NCBI RefSeq assembly: GCF_028368935.1
Contig: NZ_JAQNDK010000005.1
Span: forward strand, 1 to 64,000
Direction: 5' to 3'
From: Sorangium aterium
Lineage (GTDB): Bacteria; Myxococcota_A; Polyangia; Polyangiales; Polyangiaceae
DNA: 64,000 nucleotides
The translations under genes were made by a program, and so were the position numbers. The notes under the pieces were generated by a model. That model worked only from the letters and a program-made list of their open reading frames with translations, did no database searches and was not told the DNA's origin. Each line of letters starts with the position of its first letter. Within the stretch, counting starts at the first letter, position 1. Of this stretch, positions 26,349 to 35,292 are shown one piece after another.

Positions 26349-27488
26349 ATGATCCGCCGAGCCCTCTCCTGTGCCACCGCCGCCGCGCTCCTGGCGATCG
26401 CCCCCGCCGCGCTCGCCGATCGGGTGGCGTTGCTCCCCACGCGCGGGGGCACCGACGAGGCCGCCCGGAGCGCCGCCCAGGCCGAGGTCGCGCGCGGGCT
26501 CGCCGCCCTCGGCCACACCACGGCGCCGGACGGCGCGGTCGCGGCCGCGCTCAAGGACGTCGCCGATGGCGTCGCCGACAGCGCGGACGAGTACCGCGCC
26601 GTGAGCGCGCGGACGGGCGCGGACTGGGTCCTGACCGGCACCGTCGATCCTGCGGTCACGACCACCCGGATCGAGCTCACCGCGTACCTCGCCTCGACGG
26701 GCCGGGTCGAGTCGGTCGCCAGGGAGGTCGACCGGGGTAAAGAGGCCCGGCAGACGCAGGAGATGCTGGCGGTCCTGCTCCGCCCGGAGGGCATCGGCGT
26801 CGGCGAGCTCCCCTGGGAGCGCGCCGCGCGCTCCGCTCCGGCGAGCGCGCCCCCGCCTCCGGCCGCGGGAGGGACGATCGTGCTGCCCCCGGTGCCCGCG
26901 CCGCCGCCCGCGCCGCCCGCGAAGGAGGTGCTGATGGCGTATCCGCTCGGGCCGGAGCGCGTGTGGCCCGCGTACACGGGCGGGCGCCGGGTCGCCGTGT
27001 CCGGGTCGCTCGGGCTGGCCGTCGCGGCGGCGCGCCTCCCGGGCGCGAGCGGCAGCGCGGCCTCGCTGGTCGGGGAGGCGCGCGTGGCCTACGCGCCCGG
27101 CGACCGCGGGCTCGAGCTGTTCGCCGGCGGCGGCGGCAACCTGGCCGGCCCGTTCGCCGCCTGGATCGAGGGCGGCGCGCGCCTGCTGCTGACGCCCAGC
27201 CTGACGCCGCACGAGGGCGCGTGGCGCGCGTTCCCGCTCCACCTCGGCCCGTCGCTCCGCGCGGGCGCGTTCTTCAGGTCCGGCGCCGGCGCCGTGGGCC
27301 CCGATCTCACGACGTACCACGGCGACCTCGAGGTCCACCCGGTGCTCGGGGCGTCGCTCGACGTCGCGCTCGCGCTGAGCCCCTCGGTGCAGCTCGAGGC
27401 CCAGCTCGGCAACCTCCGGTGGGTTCCCACGGGGGGCGGCTCCCTGTTGCTCGTCGGCGCGACGCTCGGCGCCGGGGCCCGGTTCTGA
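26349..27488 (+). CDS. Secreted protein with Pro-rich linker and probable outer-membrane beta-barrel-like end
   Basis: 379 residues from ATG 26349. The frame is open upstream to 26217, but the codons before 26349 do not look like protein and the signal peptide starts here: MIRRALSCATAAALLAIAPAALAD with cleavage after ALA. The first domain (VALLPTRGGTDEAARSAAQAEVARGLAALGHTT, TGADWVLTGTVDP) resembles the nucleotide-like or TolB-N-type alpha/beta domain found in many myxobacterial outer-membrane proteins. A Pro-rich linker (PPVPAPPPAPPAKEV) follows, then glycine-spaced beta strands to a final Phe (LLLVGATLGAGARF), as in barrel proteins. The function is unknown. It ends three bases before tsaE. 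Confidence 0.75.
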   Translation: MIRRALSCATAAALLAIAPAALADRVALLPTRGGTDEAARSAAQAEVARGLAALGHTTAPDGAVAAALKDVADGVADSADEYRAVSARTGADWVLTGTVDPAVTTTRIELTAYLASTGRVESVAREVDRGKEARQTQEMLAVLLRPEGIGVGELPWERAARSAPASAPPPPAAGGTIVLPPVPAPPPAPPAKEVLMAYPLGPERVWPAYTGGRRVAVSGSLGLAVAAARLPGASGSAASLVGEARVAYAPGDRGLELFAGGGGNLAGPFAAWIEGGARLLLTPSLTPHEGAWRAFPLHLGPSLRAGAFFRSGAGAVGPDLTTYHGDLEVHPVLGASLDVALALSPSVQLEAQLGNLRWVPTGGGSLLLVGATLGAGARF

Positions 27489-27491
27489 CGC

Positions 27492-28043
27492 ATGCGCATC
27501 GAGCTGCCGAGCCGCCGCAGCACCATCCGCCTGGCGCGAGCGCTCGCCGGGCGCCTCGCGGGCGGCGATCTGGTCGTCCTCGCCGGCGATCTCGGCGCCG
27601 GGAAGACGTTCTTCGCCCGCGCCCTCTGCCGGGCGCTCGGCGTCCCGCCGGCGCTCCCGATCACCAGCCCGACGTTCACGCTGGTCCACGAGCACGAGGG
27701 CCGGGTCCCCATCGCGCACGCCGACGCCTACCGCCTCGGGGGCGCGTCCTCCGCGGAGGACGCGCGCGACGACGCCGCCGCGGAGCTCGCCCAGCTCGGG
27801 CTGCGCGAGCGCCGCGCCGAGGGCGCGCTCGTCGTGGTGGAGTGGGGCGAGCCGTTCGTGGAGGCGCTCGGGGGCGACGCGCTCCTGATCCGCCTCGCCG
27901 CGCCGGAGGATCCGGCCGCGCCCGGCCGTGCCGCCGAGATCAGGGCGACCGGCGCGCGGAGCGGCGAGGTGCTCGCCGCGGTGGATGACGAGCTGCGGCG
28001 CGGCTCCGTTGGATCGCGGGGAGCCGGGCCGGGCGCTGCGTGA
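27492..28043 (+). CDS. tsaE: tRNA threonylcarbamoyladenosine biosynthesis ATPase TsaE
   Basis: 183 residues. The P-loop is [16 protein letters not shown], followed by the family-specific [24 protein letters not shown] and VVVEWGEPF. TsaE works with TsaB and TsaD to make the t6A modification at position 37 of ANN-decoding tRNAs. An acidic and Arg-rich insertion ([28 protein letters not shown]) lengthens the region after HADAYRL, as seen in other myxobacterial forms, and the C-terminus has an extra 30 or so low-complexity residues. Neither TsaB nor TsaD is in the window. Confidence 0.9.
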   Translation: MRIELPSRRSTIRLARALAGRLAGGDLVVLAGDLGAGKTFFARALCRALGVPPALPITSPTFTLVHEHEGRVPIAHADAYRLGGASSAEDARDDAAAELAQLGLRERRAEGALVVVEWGEPFVEALGGDALLIRLAAPEDPAAPGRAAEIRATGARSGEVLAAVDDELRRGSVGSRGAGPGAA

Positions 28044-28230
28044 AGCGCGTCGAGCGGCCGGAGCCTGGCGAGGGCGGGCGGGGGACCGCTGCACCTTCGG
28101 GCGGGCTCGACCGGCGCCTCGATCCACGCGCTGGCGCGAAGCGCACGTCGCAGCGCGTACGAGCGGGCGCGCAGGGCCATCGCGAGCCCGATCCCGTGCG
28201 CGGCGGCGTTGCGTGGTACAAGAGCGCACC

Positions 28231-29031
28231 GTGAAAGAAGGCGCTGAGACCAGCCACGGCCAGCTGCTCAACAGGGCGCTGGAGCCGGTCCTCGCGTTCC
28301 TCGACAACATCGGCAACATCGTCACGCTCACCTTCCAGACGATCGTCTGGCTCGTGCGCCCGCCGTTCCGCCCCGCCCAGTTCCTCGCGGCGATGGACTT
28401 CATGGGCGCGCAGTCGGTCTTCATCGTCGGCCTGACCGGCGTCTTCAGCGGCATGGTCGTGACGCTGCAGACGTCCTACGCGCTGCGCGCGTTCAGCGCC
28501 GAGGGCCGCGTCGGCGGCCTCGTCGCGGTCTCGCTGGCCCGCGAGCTCGCGCCGGTCTTCTCCGCGATCATGGTCACCGCCCGCGCCGGCAGCGCCATGG
28601 CCGCGGAGCTCGGCAACATGCGCGTCACCGAGCAGATCGACGCCATCGCGACGATGGGCGTGAGCCCCGTGCAGTACCTGCTCTCGCCGCGGCTCTTCGC
28701 CGCGACGGTGATGCTGCCGCTGCTCTGCATCCTGTACACGAGCGTCGGCATGTGCGGCTCGTACCTCGTGGCCGTGCTCTGGCTCGGCGGCGACGCGGGC
28801 GCGTTCTTCCAGAGCATCCGCGACTTCGCCCTCCCCAAGGACATCTCCATGGGGCTCATCAAGGCGTGCGTCTTCGGCTTCATCGTCTCGTCGATCTCGT
28901 GCCGCCACGGCTTCTACGCCTCCGGCGGCGCGCGCGGCGTCGGCGTCGCGACCACGCGCGCGGTCGTCGAGAGCTGCGTCACCGTGCTCGTCACGAACTA
29001 CATCCTGACGCAGCTCTTGCTCGACATGTGA
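28231..29031 (+). CDS. mlaE: MlaE-family lipid ABC transporter permease
   Basis: 266 residues from a GTG at 28231 (another GTG lies at 28213). Motifs are LTFQTIVWLVRPPFRPAQFLAAMDFMGAQSVFIVGLTGVFSGMVVTLQ, LVAVSLARELAPVFSAIMVTARAGSAMAAELGNMRVTEQIDAIATMGVSP and ISCRHGFYASGGARGVGVATTRAVV, all diagnostic for MlaE/YrbE permeases. These move phospholipids or related lipids between the inner and outer membranes with an MlaF ATPase and an MCE-domain MlaD. Neither partner follows, because the next gene is on the other strand. The 187 bases after tsaE contain one short frame of 64 codons with no recognisable product. Confidence 0.9.
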   Translation: MKEGAETSHGQLLNRALEPVLAFLDNIGNIVTLTFQTIVWLVRPPFRPAQFLAAMDFMGAQSVFIVGLTGVFSGMVVTLQTSYALRAFSAEGRVGGLVAVSLARELAPVFSAIMVTARAGSAMAAELGNMRVTEQIDAIATMGVSPVQYLLSPRLFAATVMLPLLCILYTSVGMCGSYLVAVLWLGGDAGAFFQSIRDFALPKDISMGLIKACVFGFIVSSISCRHGFYASGGARGVGVATTRAVVESCVTVLVTNYILTQLLLDM

Positions 29032-29086
29032 GCCGCAGCGGCGGACCTTCTCTACATCACGTCGACTGAACCGCTGATACGCGAAT

Positions 29087-30007
29087 TCAGCCCTCCACTG
29101 GCACCCACACGTCCTCGGCCGGCACCTCGATCGGGCGCGTCGGCCACGGCCCTTCGCTCGGCGCGTCGAGCGGGTGAATCGACCACACCTGCATCTCGAA
29201 CGCACGCATTCGCGCGCGCCGCGCAGGCCCGTGCAGGGGGAGCGTCACCTCCTCTGCGCCGGCCGCCATCGCCGCGGCCGCGTCGAGCCCGGCGCGCGCG
29301 ATCTCGTCCTCCACCATCTCTCCGCAGTCCCACCGCGCCGAGCATCGTCGCCCGAAGAGCAGCCCAGGCTCGCTCACCGCCCCTCCGGTCAGCGCGCGGA
29401 GCGCCCGATCGGCCCAGAGCGTCCGGCAGAGATCGAAGAAGCGGGCGCGACCCATCCAGCCGGGCGGCTCCCCCGCGGCCTCCACGGCGCGACACTCCGT
29501 ATCATGGCGGGATACCCATGCTTGGAATGGCGCGGACCCACCGATCCGATGCGCCCAGAGGGTGTCCGAGTGGCGCGTATACCCCGCGACCCAGAACGGC
29601 GCCCCGCGCGCCTCGAGCACGCGACGCTGGGCGGCGTCGAGCGCGTGCAGCCGGGCGCGTCTCGACAGGGAGAGGGCGTCGAGCTCTCGGGGATCGCTCA
29701 GCGGCGGGACGTCGAGCGCCGCCATCTCGCGATCGAGCGCCTCGATCTCGGCGAGGCGCTCCTCCGGCAGCAGGATCCCGGCCTCCGCCCGCAGCTGGGG
29801 CGCGAGGGCGCGCGCGTCGACGAGCGAGAGGTCGGACTTCCAGTCGTCGAGCTGCTGGAACTCCGGAAAGCCCGCGTCGGACCCGAGCGCCACGTGGAGC
29901 GCGCCTCCGAACGACAGGCTCGCCCGAGCGCGGACGCCGATCACCCCGGGGACGGCGAGGCGATCGACGTCGAGCCGGATGGGGCGATCGTGCGCGCGGG
30001 GATCCAT
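29087..30007 (-). CDS. Protein of unknown function, soluble
   Basis: 306 residues. There is no signal peptide or membrane helix. The middle is strongly helical (PEERLAEIEALDREMAALDVPPLSDPRELDALSLSRRARLHALDAAQRRVLE), flanked by regions with Trp and His (WVAGYTRHSDTLWAHRIGG, FQAWVSRHDTEC). Cys residues occur in FDLCRTLW, GRRCSARWDCGEMV, the latter with spacing that could bind a metal. I do not recognise a family. Codon usage matches neighbours and the frame has no competitor on either strand, so I take it as real. It is convergent with mlaE and divergent from the MDR gene. Confidence 0.72.
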   Translation of the reverse strand: MDPRAHDRPIRLDVDRLAVPGVIGVRARASLSFGGALHVALGSDAGFPEFQQLDDWKSDLSLVDARALAPQLRAEAGILLPEERLAEIEALDREMAALDVPPLSDPRELDALSLSRRARLHALDAAQRRVLEARGAPFWVAGYTRHSDTLWAHRIGGSAPFQAWVSRHDTECRAVEAAGEPPGWMGRARFFDLCRTLWADRALRALTGGAVSEPGLLFGRRCSARWDCGEMVEDEIARAGLDAAAAMAAGAEEVTLPLHGPARRARMRAFEMQVWSIHPLDAPSEGPWPTRPIEVPAEDVWVPVEG

Positions 30008-30157
30008 CGGAGAGGTCTCGATACGCTATGCGGGCCCAGCGCGGGCTCCAAGCGCCCGACTTCATGAGCAGGACGCGCCTGGCACGTACCCGAGCCCGCC
30101 TTCCGCCGGGTCGGGTTGCATCTTCCGGTGGAGCCTCCGGGCGTCTAGCTTCGTGTG

Positions 30158-31183
30158 ATGAGCACCTCGTCCCTCTCCAACCGCCGCTACACCCTGAAGG
30201 CGCGCCCCGAGGGCCCGCCGGACCGCAGCCATTTCGAGCTCCGCGAGGCTCCGGTCCGTGAGCCTGGCGATGGCGAAGTCCTCGTCCGCACACGCTACCT
30301 GTCCGTCGATCCGACGAACCGCCTCTGGATGAGCGACATGAAGCAGTACATGCCGCCCGTGAACCAGGGCGAGGTGATGCGCGCGGTCGGCGTCGGCGTC
30401 GTCGAGCGCTCCCGTCACCCCGACTATAACGCGGGAGACCTCGTGTCCGGCCTCCTCGGCTGGCAGGACTACAACGTCGCGGCTCCCGGCGAACTCGCCC
30501 TCACGCGCTTGCCCGCGCTGGACGTCCCGCTCGGCGCCTTCCTCTGCCCCCTTCACATAACCGGCGGCTTCACCGCCTACGTCGGCCTCTTCGATATCGC
30601 GCAGCCGAGGCCCGGCGAGACCATCGTCGTGTCCGCCGCCGCCGGCTCCGTGGGCTCCCTGGTCGGCCAGATGGGCAAGATCGCTGGCTGTCGCGTGGTG
30701 GGCATTGCCGGCAGCGACGCCGGGTGCCGCTATGTGACCGAGGAGCTCGGCTTCGACGCCTGCATCAATTACCGCACCGAGGATGTCGCGGCGGCGCTCG
30801 ATCGCGCGTGTCCGAATGGCGTCGACATCGATTTCGAGAACGCGGGCGGCGACATCCTCGACACCGTGCTGGACAAGATGAACCTCTTCGGCAGGGTCAC
30901 GGTCTGCGGCCTCATCTCGACCTACAACGACAAGCAGCCCCGCCCGGGCCCTGTGCGCTTCCCGCTCATCCTGATGCAGCGTCTCCGGGTGCAGGGCTTC
31001 GTCATCCTCGATCATCAAGCACGCTTCCCCGAGGCCTTCGAGAAGATCTACGGCTGGATCAAGGAGGGCAGGATCACCTGGCGCGAGCGCGTGGTGGAGG
31101 GCCTCGAGAACGCCCCGGATGCGCTCGCGATGCTCTTCCAGCCGAACAAGATTGGAAAGCTGCTGATCAAGGTCTCCGAGTAG
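30158..31183 (+). CDS. Zinc-independent MDR oxidoreductase (CurA / prostaglandin-reductase-like)
   Basis: 341 residues (a GTG directly before the ATG at 30158 is an alternative). The motifs of this NADPH-dependent double-bond-reductase subgroup are LVRTRYLSVDPTNRLWMSD, GEVMRAVGVGVVERS, the cofactor loop VSAAAGSVGSLVGQMGKIAGCRVVGIAGSD, GFDACINYRTEDV, DIDFENAGGDILDTVL and VCGLISTYN, ending with IGKLLIKV. The typical zinc ligands of alcohol dehydrogenases are absent, as expected. Such enzymes reduce alpha,beta-unsaturated ketones and aldehydes. The physiological substrate is unknown and the gene is transcribed alone. Confidence 0.9.
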   Translation: MSTSSLSNRRYTLKARPEGPPDRSHFELREAPVREPGDGEVLVRTRYLSVDPTNRLWMSDMKQYMPPVNQGEVMRAVGVGVVERSRHPDYNAGDLVSGLLGWQDYNVAAPGELALTRLPALDVPLGAFLCPLHITGGFTAYVGLFDIAQPRPGETIVVSAAAGSVGSLVGQMGKIAGCRVVGIAGSDAGCRYVTEELGFDACINYRTEDVAAALDRACPNGVDIDFENAGGDILDTVLDKMNLFGRVTVCGLISTYNDKQPRPGPVRFPLILMQRLRVQGFVILDHQARFPEAFEKIYGWIKEGRITWRERVVEGLENAPDALAMLFQPNKIGKLLIKVSE

Positions 31184-31378
31184 TCGGCCAGGCCGGCGAA
31201 CGCCCATGTCGACGAGGCGCGGCAGGGCGGTGAAGCACAAGGGCCAAGTCCCTGATGGGGATAGGCGCCGTCGCTGCGATTCGCGCGCTGATGGCCGGGA
31301 CATCAATCCACACCTCCGGCGACGAGCTCCGTCCCTGCGGGCCGGTCAGCTCAGCGAGATGTCGAGCTCACAAGGAGA

Positions 31379-32587
31379 CTACCGCAGCCCCCCCGGCGGA
31401 TCCGGCTCCCGCAGCGCGATCAGCGCCGGCGAGAGCTGCACCGGGTACCTCGCCGGCGCGCGCAGGAGCGCGACCGCGTCCGGCAGCAGCTGGCGCGCCG
31501 CCAGGGAGCGCTCGCGCCCGGCGCTCGCCGGCTCGGGCGACTCGAGCGCGCGCCCGCCGCGCATCGCCGCGCGCGCGAGCGGGGCGAGCCGCGCGGCCCC
31601 GAGCGCGCGCGGCGCCAGCATCCGCTCGTGCGCGAGGTGGATCACGTCGAAGGCCGCGCGCCCCGCCTCGTCGTAGTAGCGCGCCACCATCTTCCGCCCC
31701 GCGATCACGTCGCCGCGATCGCTCGTGCCCTGCCGGAGCGCCCACGCGCCCGACTCCTCGAGCGCCACGAGCTCGCAGCGCGCCGCCGGCAGCCCCTCGG
31801 CGGCCTCCGCGAGCCCCGACGCGACCCAGGCGCCCGCGCTCGCGCCCACGCGCCTCGCCTCGAGGAGCAGCGCCTCCTCGTCCTGGCCCCCGAGGTCGAC
31901 CATCCGATCGGCGTACCAGGGCCAGCTGCCCTCGAGCGGGGACGGCGGCGGCGCGAGCTCGCCGAGGTCGATCCCCGCCTCGCAGCGGAACGGGATGCCG
32001 AGCGCCGTGGCCGCGAGCGCGCTCGTCGTCGCCGCGGCGCCGCCCACGTGCGCCGCGCGGGCGAGCGCGAGCGCCTCGTCGGCGAACGGCACGCTGGCCG
32101 ACGACCCGTCGACGATGTCGCCGCCGCCCGCCGCGATGTGGAGCCGCGCGGCCCGCGTCGCCACGGCCGTGCCGCGGCGGAGCGCCGGGACGAGCAGCGC
32201 GCCCACGAGCAGCGCCTCGACGAACGGCCCCTCCACCGAGGCGACGGGCGTCCCAGGGAAGGCGATCGTCCCGTCGGGCATCGCGTCGATGTCGACGGAG
32301 ATCGGCGCGCCGGCGAGCCGCTCCTCGAGCGCGTCGCTCAGGCCGCACGCCGCGCGCGCCGCGGAGACCGCCGCCGCGTCGAAGCGCGCTCCGTCCACGG
32401 CGAGCGCCTCGAGCGCCGCCTCTACGCCAGCGACCACGAGGAAGCCCGTGTGGGTCGGCATCGCCGTGAAGGCGAGCTCGAAGCTCGCGCGCCGATCGGC
32501 GACCCCCGCGTGGACGAGGCGATCGGCGTCGAGCAGCGCGCGTCCATCGCGGAGCAGCGGGCTCGCTCGCAGCAGGGCCGCCGGCAT
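31379..32587 (-). CDS. Nicotinate phosphoribosyltransferase-like protein
   Basis: 402 residues from ATG 32587. The start LLDADRLVHAGVADRRASFELAFTAMPTHTGFLVVAGVEAALEAL follows the NAPRTase pattern, as do AMPDGTIAFPGTPVASVEGPFVEALLVGALL, the active-site-like region RRGTAVATRAARL, GTSALAATALGIPF, and RGDVIAGRKMVARYYDEAGRAAFDVI. The family turns nicotinate and PRPP into nicotinate mononucleotide in NAD salvage. The substrate-binding FGxR-type motif is altered, so function may have drifted. It is encoded nine bases after the ArsA-like gene, in the same direction. Confidence is moderate because the assignment rests on scattered motifs. Confidence 0.72.
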   Translation of the reverse strand: MPAALLRASPLLRDGRALLDADRLVHAGVADRRASFELAFTAMPTHTGFLVVAGVEAALEALAVDGARFDAAAVSAARAACGLSDALEERLAGAPISVDIDAMPDGTIAFPGTPVASVEGPFVEALLVGALLVPALRRGTAVATRAARLHIAAGGGDIVDGSSASVPFADEALALARAAHVGGAAATTSALAATALGIPFRCEAGIDLGELAPPPSPLEGSWPWYADRMVDLGGQDEEALLLEARRVGASAGAWVASGLAEAAEGLPAARCELVALEESGAWALRQGTSDRGDVIAGRKMVARYYDEAGRAAFDVIHLAHERMLAPRALGAARLAPLARAAMRGGRALESPEPASAGRERSLAARQLLPDAVALLRAPARYPVQLSPALIALREPDPPGGLR

Positions 32588-32596
32588 CGGCCTCGC

Positions 32597-33583
32597 TCAG
32601 AGCCGCTCGGCCAGCATCCGCGTGCCGGCGACCGTAGAGCCCTCGTCGAAGAGGAACGGCAGCATCACGGTGGGCAGGTCGAGGTCGCGGCGCAGGCGGG
32701 CCAGGCTCTCGCGCTGCACCGACTCGCGGATCGCCCGCCGCGCGCCCGCCACGAAGGCGCTCTCGACGGTGTCCGCGGCGCGCGCCGGCGCCTGGATGTC
32801 GAGGCGCGCAGGGTCGACGAGGAGCGCCCGCTGCTCCTCGGGCGAGAACAGCGCCGGCAGCACGCCGTTGATGATCACCCGGTGGACGGGCAGGCCAAGG
32901 TCGCCTCGGACCTCCGCCACGAGCTCGACGGTCTCCGTGGCCGGCATCTCCTCCGGCAGCGTCACCACGACGACCCCGCTCCGCGCGGGATCCCTGAACA
33001 TCGCCCACGCCGCCTCGGCGTCCCGGCGCAGGATGCCCGGCGGCGCCACGTCGAGGATCACCTTCGGCACCCGCAGCATGTCCACCCCGTGCCCCGTCGC
33101 GGGCGCGTCGAGCAGGACCACATCGAAGCGGTTGGAGCCGTCCGGGAGCAGCTCCGTCGTGTGGAACCACGCCTTGCCGAGCATCGCCCACTCGAACAGC
33201 CCGGGCACCGCGCGGAAGAAGGTGCGCGTGTACTTGTTGTCGAAGACGAGATCGGCCGCGGCGCGCACCTTCAGGACCATCTCGCCGTACTCCCGGAGGG
33301 CCCTGTCCGGCGAGATGTTCACCGCCCACACGCGCTGGCCGACCTGCATCACCTCAGGGCCGATCGGCTTCGAGCCGAGGATGGCGGAGAGCCGCTCCTT
33401 CGTGTGGCACATCGCGACGAGGACGCGCTTGCCGCGGGCCGCGAAGGCCAGGGCGAGGGCCCCCGAGATCGTCGTCTTCCCGACGCCTCCCTTGCCGGTC
33501 ACGAACAGGAAGCGCCGGCGCTCGAGCTCCGGCAGGCCATGGCCGAGCACGCCCGCTTCTGAGGCTTGATGGACGCTGGTCAT
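32597..33583 (-). CDS. ArsA/GET3-like anion-transport-type ATPase
   Basis: 328 residues. The deviant Walker A FVTGKGGVGKTTISGALALAFAARGKRVLVA sits at about residue 28, followed by VWAVNISPDRALREYG, the switch II-like VLLDAPATGHGVDMLR and VVVTLPEEMPATETVELVAEV, all typical of a single-domain ArsA-like protein. Fusion to a second domain is absent. Bacterial single-domain homologues often act on proteins rather than arsenite, and no ars gene is present. It is the first gene of a two-gene minus-strand operon with the NAPRTase-like gene; it is divergent from the reductase gene with a 78-base gap. Confidence 0.87.
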   Translation of the reverse strand: MTSVHQASEAGVLGHGLPELERRRFLFVTGKGGVGKTTISGALALAFAARGKRVLVAMCHTKERLSAILGSKPIGPEVMQVGQRVWAVNISPDRALREYGEMVLKVRAAADLVFDNKYTRTFFRAVPGLFEWAMLGKAWFHTTELLPDGSNRFDVVLLDAPATGHGVDMLRVPKVILDVAPPGILRRDAEAAWAMFRDPARSGVVVVTLPEEMPATETVELVAEVRGDLGLPVHRVIINGVLPALFSPEEQRALLVDPARLDIQAPARAADTVESAFVAGARRAIRESVQRESLARLRRDLDLPTVMLPFLFDEGSTVAGTRMLAERL

Positions 33584-33661
33584 TCCTCGCCAGCGGAGTT
33601 ACGCGCAAGCTCAGGCGAAGGCAACCCGGATCAAGGAAACGGGCTCTGCTATGCATCGCTC

Positions 33662-34429
33662 ATGCGCATCACCGAGCGACACCTCGAACCGCTGAACCGA
33701 CGCTTCCAAGGCGCGTCACCCGTGGAGCTCCTCCGCTTCGTCCGCGATTCCTTCGGCCCGCGCGCGGCCATCATGAGCAGCATGCAGCGCGCCGGGACCG
33801 CGCTGTGCCACATGGCCGACCGCGCCGGGCTCTCCTTCGACGTGATCTTCGTCGACACCGGCGTGCTCCACGCCGAGACGCTCGCCACCCGCGACGAGCT
33901 CGCGCGGACCCACCCGAACCTGCGCGTCGTCACGCTCTCGCCCGAGCGCACCTTCGCGCAGCAGACGCGCGAGGAAGGGCTGCTCTACCTCTCGAAGGAG
34001 GGCCAGGAGCGCTGCTGCGACCTCCGCAAATCGGCCCCGCTGAGCGCCATCCGGGGCCGCTACGACGCGCTCGTCGCGGCGCTGCGGCGGGGCGAGGGCG
34101 GCGCCCGCGCGAAGGTCGCGCCGTTCGGCCTCGACCCCGCGAACAACACGCTCCGCGTCCACCCCTTCGCGTCGCTGACCGGCGAGGAGCTCGACGCGTA
34201 CTTCGCCGCGCACGAGGACGCGATCGAGAACCCGCTGCACGGGATGGGCTTCCGCACCATCGGCTGCTTCCCCTGCACGACGCCGGTGCTGCCGGACGAG
34301 CCCGAGCGCGCCGGGCGCTGGCGCCACCTGGCGAGCGTCGAGTACTGCGGGATCAACCCCGTGGACCGGGGAGACACCGACGGCGGCGTCGACCTCGACG
34401 ACCGGTACGAGCGCCTGTTCGCGGCGTGA
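33662..34429 (+). CDS. cysH: Phosphoadenylyl/adenylyl-sulfate reductase (CysH family)
   Basis: 255 residues from ATG 33662; an upstream start at 33566 would overlap the divergent gene. The PAPS/APS-reductase fold is shown by SPVELLRFVRDSFG, FDVIFVDTGVLHAETLATRDEL, and a Cys pair at 118-119 (ERCCDLRKSAPL) with a second CxxC at 202-205 (GCFPC), the pattern that holds a [4Fe-4S] cluster in APS reductases. The likely catalytic Cys is 229 (EYCGIN). The usual TGxRRxQS segment between these is not clear, and AALRRGEGGARAK stands there. The enzyme gives sulfite in assimilatory sulfate reduction. No other sulfate genes are nearby. Confidence 0.85.
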   Translation: MRITERHLEPLNRRFQGASPVELLRFVRDSFGPRAAIMSSMQRAGTALCHMADRAGLSFDVIFVDTGVLHAETLATRDELARTHPNLRVVTLSPERTFAQQTREEGLLYLSKEGQERCCDLRKSAPLSAIRGRYDALVAALRRGEGGARAKVAPFGLDPANNTLRVHPFASLTGEELDAYFAAHEDAIENPLHGMGFRTIGCFPCTTPVLPDEPERAGRWRHLASVEYCGINPVDRGDTDGGVDLDDRYERLFAA

Positions 34430-34536
34430 TGGTCGACGGCCCGCGCGAGCACGTCGACGCGGCGTGGCACCTCGACGCGGCGTGACGATCGCCTGCGAAC
34501 ACCGGTTCGCGGCAGCTCGATCTTGACTCAAACGGC

Positions 34537-35220
34537 ATGCAGGGAGATTTGCCCCGCATGCCGGCGAGCTACTTCGACGTAGACGGCACCCTGGTCACGA
34601 CGAACCTCGTGCACCCGACGGTGTTCTACATGATGAACCAGCCGACGCCGATGCACAGCCTCGCGAAGCTCGGCCGCGCCCTCGTGAAGGCGCCGTGGAT
34701 GGCGATGGCGGAGCTGCAGGATCGGCGCCTCTTCAACGAGCTGCTCTTCAGCTCGTTCGAGGGCGTCTCCGAGGATCGCCTCGTGGCGCTCGCGGAGGAG
34801 GCGTTCGCGAAGGTGCTCAAGCCGGCCATCTACGCGAAGGCGCGGGACCTCGTGAAGTGCAGCCTCGACAAGGGGCACGACGTCGTCCTCGTCTCCGGCG
34901 CGCTGGATTTCCTGATGCAGCTGCTCGCCGATCACCTCGGCGCGACGGGCATCATCGCGAACCGCCTCGAGGTGAAGGATCGGTTCGCGACGGGCAAGCT
35001 CCTGCGCCCGGTGGTGGCCGGGCCCGAGAAGGCGCGGCTCATCCGCGAGCACGCCCACGCGCACGGGCACGACCTCGACGAGTGCTTCGCCTACTCGGAC
35101 AGCTACTCGGACGTCCCGATGCTCTCGGTCGTCGGCTACCCGGCGGCGGTGAACCCGGACCGCAAGCTCAAGATGCTCGCGCAGGCGTACCACTGGCCGA
35201 TCCTCCACCTCGCCGCATGA
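34537..35220 (+). CDS. HAD-superfamily (subfamily IB) phosphatase
   Basis: 227 residues if started at 34537; ATG 34558, nearer the fold (MPASYFDVDGT), is a good alternative. Motif I is YFDVDGTLV, motif II VLVSGA, and motif III/IV FAYSDSYSDVPMLSVVG with the aspartate pair. The cap region is helical (LFNELLFSSFEGVSEDRLVALAEEAF). The HAD-IB group includes phosphoserine phosphatase-like enzymes acting on small phosphomonoesters or phospholipids. The likely substrate is unknown. It is followed 72 bases later by a LarA-like gene in the same direction, so the two may act together. Confidence 0.87.
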   Translation: MQGDLPRMPASYFDVDGTLVTTNLVHPTVFYMMNQPTPMHSLAKLGRALVKAPWMAMAELQDRRLFNELLFSSFEGVSEDRLVALAEEAFAKVLKPAIYAKARDLVKCSLDKGHDVVLVSGALDFLMQLLADHLGATGIIANRLEVKDRFATGKLLRPVVAGPEKARLIREHAHAHGHDLDECFAYSDSYSDVPMLSVVGYPAAVNPDRKLKMLAQAYHWPILHLAA

Positions 35221-35292
35221 CCCCTGCCTCCCCCGGACGGCGGGAGGCCACCCCCCAGCCCAACACGTCGCACCCCCTGCTCTGAAGGTCCC

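Noticed and set aside
28040-28234. A 64-codon frame that overlaps the tsaE stop as GTGA.
   Set aside because: The overlap looks like coupling, but the product is low-complexity and nothing supports it as a gene. It is noted in the mlaE entry.
33566-33661. A longer start for the CysH-like protein.
   Set aside because: It would overlap the divergent ArsA-like gene start and adds no recognisable sequence before MRITERH.
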